A stretch of 64,000 nt of DNA from Anomaloglossus baeobatrachus (lineage: Eukaryota > Chordata > Amphibia > Anura > Aromobatidae): NCBI RefSeq assembly GCF_048569485.1, contig NC_134353.1, positions 530,317,008 through 530,381,007 of the forward strand, given 5' to 3'. The notes beneath the pieces were generated by a model. The model made no database searches, was not told the DNA's origin, and saw only the letters and a list, made by a program, of their open reading frames with translations. The position numbers were made by a program, and so were the translations under genes. Position 1 is the first letter of the stretch. Each line of letters begins with the position of its first letter. Shown here one piece after another: positions 57,601 to 64,000 of the stretch.

Positions 57601-57853
57601 GAGTATTAGTGCCATGGCTGCAGATATCTATCAAAACTTCCACTCTGCTTCTTCCTTCAGAGAAATATCGGACAGCCTCTTAACCGCCACTAAGGACATG
57701 TTCACTAAAATAAAGGATGGCATGGATGATGTTATGGACTACTTCATAAACAACACTCCACTAAATTGGCTGGTAGGTCCATTTTATCCCAAACTGGCAA
57801 GTAGCCAACATGGGGAGCAAGAAGATGGGGGAGATTCAGTTAAAGAGGACTAA
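46438..57853 (+). CDS. plin2: perilipin 2 (adipophilin), seven coding exons
   Basis: PLIN2 coats cytosolic lipid droplets and shields triglyceride from lipases. Coding exons: 46438-46473, 48989-49184, 50346-50428, 50512-50764, 50990-51171, 57274-57408, 57482-57853; all introns are GT-AG and the sum is 1257 bases, 418 residues. The PAT region is at residues 13-105 ([49 protein letters not shown]). Amphipathic 11-mer-like repeats follow at about 106-175 ([20 protein letters not shown]), then the C-terminal helical bundle ([40 protein letters not shown]) and a conserved [16 protein letters not shown] near the end. PLIN2 is preferred over PLIN3 for [36 protein letters not shown] and its length (human 437). 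The N-terminus has six Gln (CAG) codons just before the first donor. Intron 6 holds a 5.6-kb DIRS element. Confidence 0.95.
47346..47867. mobile_element. MITE with ~50-80 bp inverted termini in plin2 intron
   Basis: The left end AAAGGGAACCTGTCACCACT and the reversed right end AAAGGGAACCTGTAAACACT continue pairing through ATAAGCT.CGGCCACCACCACC. The interior words CAGCATTCTAACATGCTGTA occur near both ends. No coding. The target duplication is unclear (TTA/TAA). Lies in the intron between the start-codon exon and the PAT exon. Confidence 0.75.
48150..48480 (-). repeat. interspersed repeat, copy 3 (reverse, diverged)
   Basis: Reverse complement shares AATAAAGAGGT, GTGGATTACGTTGGACC-like and ATCCTTTATGTG-like text with 3735-4000 and 5461-5735. 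Intronic in plin2. Class unknown. Confidence 0.5.
49185..50345. other. plin2 intron 3, no further gene
   Basis: 1.16 kb between GTAGGTTT and TTTCCTCAG. 49380-49900 looks like an old interspersed repeat (TGCAGTGCTTTACAATAAG...). No other gene or RNA seen. Confidence 0.5.
51206..56784 (+). mobile_element. full-length DIRS-type retroelement in plin2 intron 6 (fossil)
   Basis: Inverted terminal repeats: 51219-51311 (CCCATGACGGCACCACGAGA...) matches the reverse of 56659-56755. An internal complementary region at 56443-56521 joins text complementary to both outer ends, the hallmark of DIRS elements. Parts in order: Gag-like frame (52372-53079), reverse transcriptase, RNase H, and tyrosine recombinase (SARRVSDL Arg, KAHSTRA His/Arg, FFNHYRLD Tyr) to about 56422. 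There is no target duplication, as expected. The layout is full length; the coding region has a handful of breaks. A pure C tract of over 25 bases sits near 51618-51650. Fairly young. Confidence 0.92.
56785..57273. other. rest of plin2 intron 6
   Basis: Ordinary intronic sequence from the DIRS right end to the acceptor CTTTTCAG at 57273. No feature. Confidence 0.6.
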
Positions 57854-58074
57854 AAATGAAGTGCCTAATGGGTAAATACCACTAAATTACTTGCCTTAGT
57901 TTGCATCTTCCACCTTGGTCTATGCCAGTTACTGGTCCTCAGATTGTCAAATGTGAAAGGAGTTGTCTCTAACATTGGACTTTTGTCTTACTCTTGGATG
58001 TTTTTTGTATCTTCACAAATATGGTATCAATGTTACACTATGTACACTAACTTTATATTGTCTACTTTTGTATT

Positions 58075-58080
58075 AATAAA
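58075..58080 (+). terminator. plin2: plin2 polyadenylation signal
   Basis: AATAAA lies 222 bases after the stop codon, in an AT-rich stretch followed by a T/GT-rich region (TTGACTTGTCTGTCGTG). The 3' end should be near 58100. Confidence 0.8.
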
Positions 58081-58099
58081 ATGCTGCATTGACTTGTCT

Positions 58100-59148
58100 G
58101 TCGTGTACAAACATTAGTTGCTCAAATGTAAGATCTGGTTTTAACTTGCACTCATTGTGACTTGACTCCCTAAAATGGTGCTCCTATAGCAATCTGTGGG
58201 TAATAAAACCTAGCGAATGACTAGAGATCTAAACATGGTGGGAGGAATGGGAAATCTTCATACAGGAGCTTGGAGATCTCCATTTCAGACTCTAAAAGCT
58301 TACATCTGAAGCAACTTGGTGTGTATCCTTTACCAGGGCATCAAATTATTTTGTGAGATGTTAAAAAAAAAACAAACAACTTTGCACTTGCAAGAGACTT
58401 CTGAATACAATGGCATTATTTGTATTAGCAGTGTGTAAGCTCTTAATGTTACTCATGATATGGTACGTTAGCCAGTGAGATTGTAGCTATAGTTTTAATG
58501 ACTGAGGGAGGCTTGGTTCCTGAGACCCAACCCCCACACATGGCATGCATGATACTACTCAGAAGTCTGTAGCTCCAGCATGGGCTGTGCAAGCAGAGCT
58601 CAGCAGGCTCAAGTCTACAGGTCCTTCTCTGGATCTGTAAAGACTCTGCATTGAGCCTGTAACCTGCTGTTTCACCACTGGTGTGAGGTGTGTAAGGACA
58701 GACTTCTAATCATCAGCTATAATGCTTGGCGTGTAACTGTCACTGTCTTTAAAGGGAATCTGTTAGCAGGTGTTTTCTACCTTTTATATGAGAGCAGCAT
58801 AATGGAGACTCAAATTCTAATGTCACTTACTGAGCGGTTTGTCACTTTAATAAAACCTGTTTCTCTGCTGCAGTGTTACAGAGATCGTAAATATAATTAA
58901 TACAAGGCAGCATGCCAAATGGGAATCTAATGATATACTGCTGATCAGTGTTATCCAAGCTACACAACAGTCCAGTAAGTCCTAAACCACTGAAATCAGT
59001 ATCTTTCCTACATTATGCTGTGCTTATATCAGGTGCCAAAATGTAACATTCTCTTTTAACCTTTGCCTTGTTATAAGGGGAATATTTCCCTTATGTCTGT
59101 CCTCCCTGGAGATTCAAGTTTATAGCATGTCTAAAACTTACATCCTAG
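58100..59148. repeat. downstream region with an old interspersed repeat
   Basis: 58750-59070 begins AAAGGGAATCTGTTAGCAGG and ends CATTCTCTTTTAA, an end style like the MITE at 47346-47867 but diverged. The remainder is unassigned. Confidence 0.4.
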
Positions 59149-59897
59149 GGGCGGGGTGATGTAGCTGACCAGAGAAGATGCATGGGAAGAGAGCTCCTAT
59201 AATCCTGTTCTTATCCTCGCCATTTACACCCGGTTACCTGACCCATTTACTTACTCTCCTGCTGCTGTGACAGGAGACACCATGTGGAGGCTGGCGATTT
59301 CCCACTGGAGCTATTCCCTGACTCTTGCATGGTATTGCTGGATCTCCTGAGGCTGGAAAGTGTGGAGCAGCAGCCATCTTCCCTACAGCCTGCGTTTTCA
59401 GTGAGCAGCAGAGCGTGACTCTGGAGAGCAGTGAGGAGTGACAGATTTATGGGCAGAGGTGAAGACTCGGGAGTGGTGAGCACAGGGAGTTAATCCCTTA
59501 GCTGTGTAACTGGCAGTCAGTGAGCAGCAGCCCTTTAAGGGGCTGGCGGCTGTGTAGGAGACTTTAATCCATAGAGTGCTGGAGGGTCTGGAGTGTGTGC
59601 CTTGAAACACAGGCCCTGCAGATTCTCCCTGACACATGAAAACAAGTGGCACATATTGAAGTCCCCACACTGCGCAGGCCTGCATCATCCTGATAAATAC
59701 ACCCTGAGTGCTGTGCTGCCCTGTGACTCCCTTCATTCTTATTATCCACCATATAAGTGGCTGTTTTCTGGCTCTCTGGATGTGGTGAGGAAGTGGAGAC
59801 AGACATATTACTAAATATACATTGTAAAGGCACCGATTCAGACGTATGGGGGCACGATAAAAGAGGGGTGCAGAATCAGCAAATCCCCAGTGTATCA

Positions 59898-60308
59898 ATG
59901 AGTCTCCCTAAACAAAGTGGAGCTATTGACAAACTTAAGGAGTTTGCAAGGGGTGGTCAGGCAGATGCTCCTAAAGCCAAGAGAAATGCCACCCCAAAAG
60001 GTCAGGCACTATTGGATGATGGGTCAGAGGATCAAGATGATTTAACCCTAAGGCAGGTGTATGAACAGCTTCTACAAGCAATTTCTACAAGCAACAGCTC
60101 CCTCACAGGGAAGATTGAGGAGGTACATTTAGAGGTGGGCCTCCTGCGTCAGGACATGCAATCCCTGAGGGCCCGAACAGCGGAAGTCGAGACGCGAGTG
60201 AACTGGAGGATCAAACTGTAACACTCAAAACAAAAATGACCACAATGGCCAGATCGGCAAATGCATGGCGCCTGAAAGTAGACGATCTGGAGAACCGCAT
60301 GCGCCGAA
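59898..60308 (+). pseudogene. LINE ORF1 remnant (coiled-coil part)
   Basis: From ATG at 59898 the frame reads MSLPKQSGAIDKLKEFARGG, then a basic segment (KAKRNATPKGQ) and a coiled coil (LRQVYEQLLQAISTSNSSL to LRARTAEVETRV). A frameshift at about 60198-60205 moves the reading into LEDQTVTLKTKM and LKVDDLENRMRRN. After 60308 the RNA-recognition part typical of L1 ORF1 is missing, indicating an internal deletion joining to the sequence just before ORF2. ORF1 normally binds LINE RNA as a trimer; this copy could not. Confidence 0.7.
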
Positions 60309-60636
60309 ATGATGGAGTGATGGAAAGTGATGGAGGAATTGGCCAGGAATTGGTTCTTGTTAAATGGGAGCCCTATCTTGTGCACCCTTATACCACCTAT
60401 ACCAGGACACTGTATTCAGTGGTGGTATCACCATTGATGTTTGAAATGTTTTACAGGACTTATCGGAAACGTCCTGAAGTTCGATATTGGTTCTTTATGT
60501 TTACAGCTGCAATTGCGTTAACTTTATTTCTTTGCAGGGACAGGCTTATTACTGTTGGAGGGTTAACCACACTTAATTGCAGGGCAGAAAGCGTCTTATA
60601 CCTGGGATCCTGGTTCTATAAAAAGATATATGTGAT

Positions 60637-63561
60637 ATGGGGTCAGAGCTGATATTTATGACCTGGAATGTCAGAGGCCTTAAATCGCCCAAAAAACGTA
60701 TTAAGGTATTCTCCCAAATTAAGCAAGTCAAGGCCCAACTGGTGGTACTGGTAGAGACTCACCTCACACGGGACACAGCCAGACTAGTAAACAAACCGTG
60801 GGTACAATGGTCGGCACATGCATTCCACACCAGCTGCTCCAGGGGTGTCTCTCTATTGGTCCATAGACATATCCGTTGGGAAGTGAAGGTGGTGAGGCGT
60901 GACCCGGAGGGACGATTTGTGTTTATATATGCGTCTATAAACTCTAGAGATTATGTGCTGTTATGTATTTACAACCCCCCGCCAGCTCGCATCTCCATTC
61001 TTAAACAAGCACTGAGCTTTGCCCTTAATTATCCAGATGCGTATGTGTTATGTATGGGGGATTTTAATCTTGTGATGAATGAGGAACAGGACAGGTTTCC
61101 GATGGATGGAGGGGGACAACATTCGGCCACACACTTGACTGATTTGCAGCAATGCGGGAAGGGAGGTGGGTGGATTGACCTTTGGCGACTCCGGCATCCT
61201 AATACCCGAGAATATACATGTCATTCTTCTACTAGACGTACGCTGTCCCGACTGGATTATATTTTTGAGTCGAGCAATATCGCAACCTGGGTGGTACACG
61301 GGGTCAGGGGCATATCAGATCACAGCCCAGTGATTCTTACTATGAAGACTAACCAAGGTGTTGGTAAACCCTTTTGGAGGTTAAACCCCTTTTGGCTGAA
61401 ACTAATAGATCAAAGTGATAGAACTCTGACCCAAATAGAGGATTTCCTGGAAGCCCACCCTAAACCCTGGAATATTAACTTGGTGTGGGACACTCTTAAA
61501 GCCTACCTTAGAGGGTGTTTGTCTTCAACCATAACATATCTTAAAAGAGTGACTAAAACTGAGGATGATATAGTAGAGGGGAGACTTAGGGACTCAGAGG
61601 CAATATATATATCGGCCCCAACCGATGGAAATAGGGCGGCCTGGATGCAATCATACAGGTTATATATGCAGCACTCTGAGACCAAGTCCAAACGCAAATT
61701 GTTCTTTACCCGACAATCATATTTTGAGCTTGGAAATCAATCCAGTAAATTATTGACATATATGGTTAGGGAACATAACACTTCAAATACAATATTGGGT
61801 ATACGGAGGATGGATGGCTCAATAGCTACATCCCCTGAAGATATTTTAGAGTGCTTTTGTAAATACTATAAAACCCTATACACTTCTAGAAATCCTCATG
61901 GAGTTCAAAGTTGCGTGACATATTTGTCGGATTTGGAGTTTCCCACTTTGAGTGGATCACAACGGGAGTCGGACATCACACTGGATGAAGTGATTACTGC
62001 CATCTCGGATATGGCTAGGGGGAAATCTCCAGGTCCAGATGGCCTTCCAATAGAATTCTATAGTAAATATTGTGACATATTGGCCCCGATTCTTTTAGAG
62101 GTTTTCTAACATTTTTCAGCTGGCGACTCTCTACCTGCCTCCTTGTACGAAGCACATATAGTCGTGCTGAGGAAGGAGGTTAAAGACCCACTAGACTGCG
62201 GTTCATACCGTCCTATATCCCTAGTTAACGTGGATTACAAGATCTTTACCAAAATACTGGCGTCCTGGCTTAATTCAGTCATATTGAGTATAGTTCACCC
62301 AGATCAAACCGGATTTATGCCTGGGAAAAACACCTCTATAAATATAAGACGGGTCCAGTCCATAGTGCAATATAGCACACTGGTCCAGGAGAACGAGTGG
62401 GCCTTGGCCTCGCTGGACGCGGCCAAGGCATTTGACTCGGTAGAATGGCCATTTTTATTTGCCTGCCTCCAGAGATTCGCCTTTGGGCCTAAATTCAGTA
62501 ATTGGATTCATATGTTGTATAGGTCCCCGACAGCCAGGATACTAGTCAATGGTGCTATGTCTACACCCTTCTCATTGAATCAGGGCACAAGACAGGGATG
62601 CCCTCTGTCTCCAGCATTGTTTGCACTAGTTATTGAAGCTTTGGCAATTAGAATCCACTCTCATCCACAGATCAGTGGAATCACTATAGCCGACCGCACA
62701 GATCAACTAGGATTGTATGCGGATGACATGGTTGTCTTCTTAGATCGAGTGCAAGAGAATCTACCGGTGATTATAGACACTATAGATAAATTTGGGGAGT
62801 TTTCGGGACTACGCATCAACTGGGATAAGTCGGCTTTGATGCCATTAATGCATGGGTCTGGAATTTCAATGGAGGGTAGGTCACCTCTGCAAGTGGTAAC
62901 TAGCTTTAAATACCTGGGAATACACATACAGAAAGACCATACACTAGACCTGCAGACGAGTATAACACCACTTCTGGAGCACGTTAAACTTAAATATAAC
63001 TTGTGGAGCAAGCTACCCCTGTCAGTGGTTGGCAGAATAAATTTAATCAAAATTATATTATTTCCAAAGCTTAGCTATACACTACAACATAGTGCAGTAT
63101 CAGTACCCAAATCCTTCTTCTCAATGTTGAACTCGCTTACTACCTCTTTCATATGGGGGAAATCCAGACCCAAACTTCGGTTATCCATTTTACAAAGATC
63201 CAAAAGACTGGGAGGGATGGCTTTACCGGAGTTCTTCCTCTACTACTTCGCGGGACAGCTTAGGGCACTAGAGACTTGGATGCCTGGATGTCAGCTGCCA
63301 AAGTCTGAGAGTCACTTGGCACACGCGGCTGGGACTGATTGTTTAGTGGGTTTTCTGGAGTCAGATGGACTGAGAACACCACGGCAATTACCCCTCCTCA
63401 GGTTGGCAAGATTAGTCTGGCGACAAGCCAAGAGGGCGGTACACTTCGAAGGGGTGGTGGCGGAACTCCCATTATGGGGGAATAGCCACTTCCATACTCT
63501 GAGAGATCACCCCTCGGCGCAATTCTGGGCCAATCACAGCGTCAGTGCATTAGGTGATCTT
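60637..63561 (+). pseudogene. LINE ORF2: APE endonuclease and reverse transcriptase
   Basis: The start MGSELIFMTWNVRGLKSPKK opens an apurinic-type endonuclease (VETHLTRDTA, MGDFNLVMN, SRLDYIFES, ISDHSPVIL; residues 1-230). The RT spans about 450-800: GKSPGPDGLPIEFY, SYRPISLVNVDYKIFTKILA, LDAAKAFDSVEW, GTRQGCPLSPALF and the catalytic YADD in GLYADDMVVFLD. One in-frame TAA at 62107-62109 (codon 491) splits the frame; both sides are otherwise open and in register. The C-terminus is lost after about codon 970, so the Cys-rich tail is absent. It is a recently inactivated copy. Tx1 and L1 proper cannot be told apart by eye. Confidence 0.9.
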
Positions 63562-64000
63562 TTTTTTTTTCCAATTTTAAAGTTTTATTGAGTTTTTAAA
63601 AAAAGAAACATACATGAGAAGAACACGGAACCGTGCTGTAGCAAATAGCACTCATCGACAATCTGAACGATAACAAACTATCATGGGCTTCATAATGGAA
63701 TATCAAAGATTACATGGATACTCATTTTAAACCATATAAAATAGTAAAACAAAGAAGAAAGCTAAAGGAAAGAGGCAGTCATGAAGTGTAAAGAGGAAAG
63801 AGCGGGTCAGAGAAAGAAGTGAAAGGATAGGAAGTAGGACGCAGCGACCAGGACTAATACATTGTCTGTTGGATCAAGACTTGTCAAACGGGTGGTATAT
63901 TATCTGAAGAATAAGTGGGCCAGGGTATCTGTCTTTTGGGAGTTAGAGTAGCTCCAGAAATGTTTTACCTGACAGGAATGATTCCCACTGAAACCATTTG
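63562..64000 (-). mobile_element. 3' tail of a second LINE, reverse orientation, running off the window
   Basis: The T-tract at 63560-63571 followed by AATTTTAAAGTTTTATTGAG reads on the minus strand as an AATAAAA-containing 3' end plus poly-A. Sequence beyond lacks a reading frame, as a 3' UTR would. It interrupts the LINE at 59149-63561. The class is inferred. Confidence 0.55.

Larger units (their letters stand above)
59149..63561 (+). mobile_element. L1/Tx1-type LINE, near full length, 3'-truncated
   Basis: A GC-richer 5' UTR (59149-59897) is followed by a damaged ORF1 and an ORF2 with endonuclease and RT. The right end is cut at 63561, where a T-tract and a second LINE tail on the opposite strand begin. 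The APE-type nuclease plus RT motifs place it in the L1 superfamily. Confidence 0.88.

Overview
The window looks like repeat-rich nuclear DNA of an amphibian, most probably a frog or toad. It holds one recognisable host gene, plin2 (perilipin 2). The rest is almost entirely transposable elements and tandem repeats: DIRS tyrosine-recombinase retroelements, Penelope-like elements (PLEs), a complete-looking Harbinger transposon, Harbinger-type MITEs, hAT, Tc1 and TTAA-target transposons, an L1/Tx1-type LINE and a solo LTR. The organism is inferred from this mixture and from the vertebrate perilipin; no marker in the window fixes the species.

Layout. 1-1.2 kb: DIRS fragment. 1.7-2.8 kb: Helitron-like unit full of minisatellites. 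3.7-5.7 kb: interspersed and tandem repeats (124 bp and 240 bp units). 5.7-17.15 kb: a nest in which a DIRS relic abuts a truncated PLE, and that PLE is split by a second, very young PLE (8843-16695). The young PLE has long direct repeats, two overlapping reading frames, an 8-bp target duplication and two hammerhead ribozyme motifs. 17.15-20.9 kb: a MITE split by a hAT element that carries another MITE. 21-28.6 kb: Tc1 relic, 4.2-kb TTAA-target element built of internal tandem repeats, another MITE, fold-back sequences. 28.6-32.4 kb: AT-rich repeats and a 22-bp minisatellite. 32.56-37.92 kb: Harbinger element with two spliced genes, transposase and MADF protein, both open once introns are removed. 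38-42 kb: PLE-derived tails, MITE, Tc1 transposon. 42.2-46.1 kb: 90-100 bp satellite-like array with higher-order structure, interrupted by a MITE and a solo LTR.

46.2-58.1 kb is plin2 on the plus strand: TATA/CRE promoter, one untranslated and seven coding exons giving 418 residues, and an AATAAA signal. Intron 6 contains a full-length DIRS element (51206-56784) in the same orientation. 59.15-63.56 kb is a LINE with a damaged ORF1 and an ORF2 with one in-frame stop; the window ends in the tail of another LINE on the minus strand.

PLIN2 coats lipid droplets; none of the mobile genes is expected to work with it. Two themes recur across the mobile DNA. First, Harbinger-type ends (TTA/TAA targets, AGGC...ACAC termini) are followed by subterminal hairpins whose stem sequence differs from copy to copy while its pairing is kept. 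Second, PLE parts (terminal repeats, ribozymes, fold-backs) are scattered through at least five places. Everything here was read by eye; boundaries not fixed by a target duplication or splice site are approximate.
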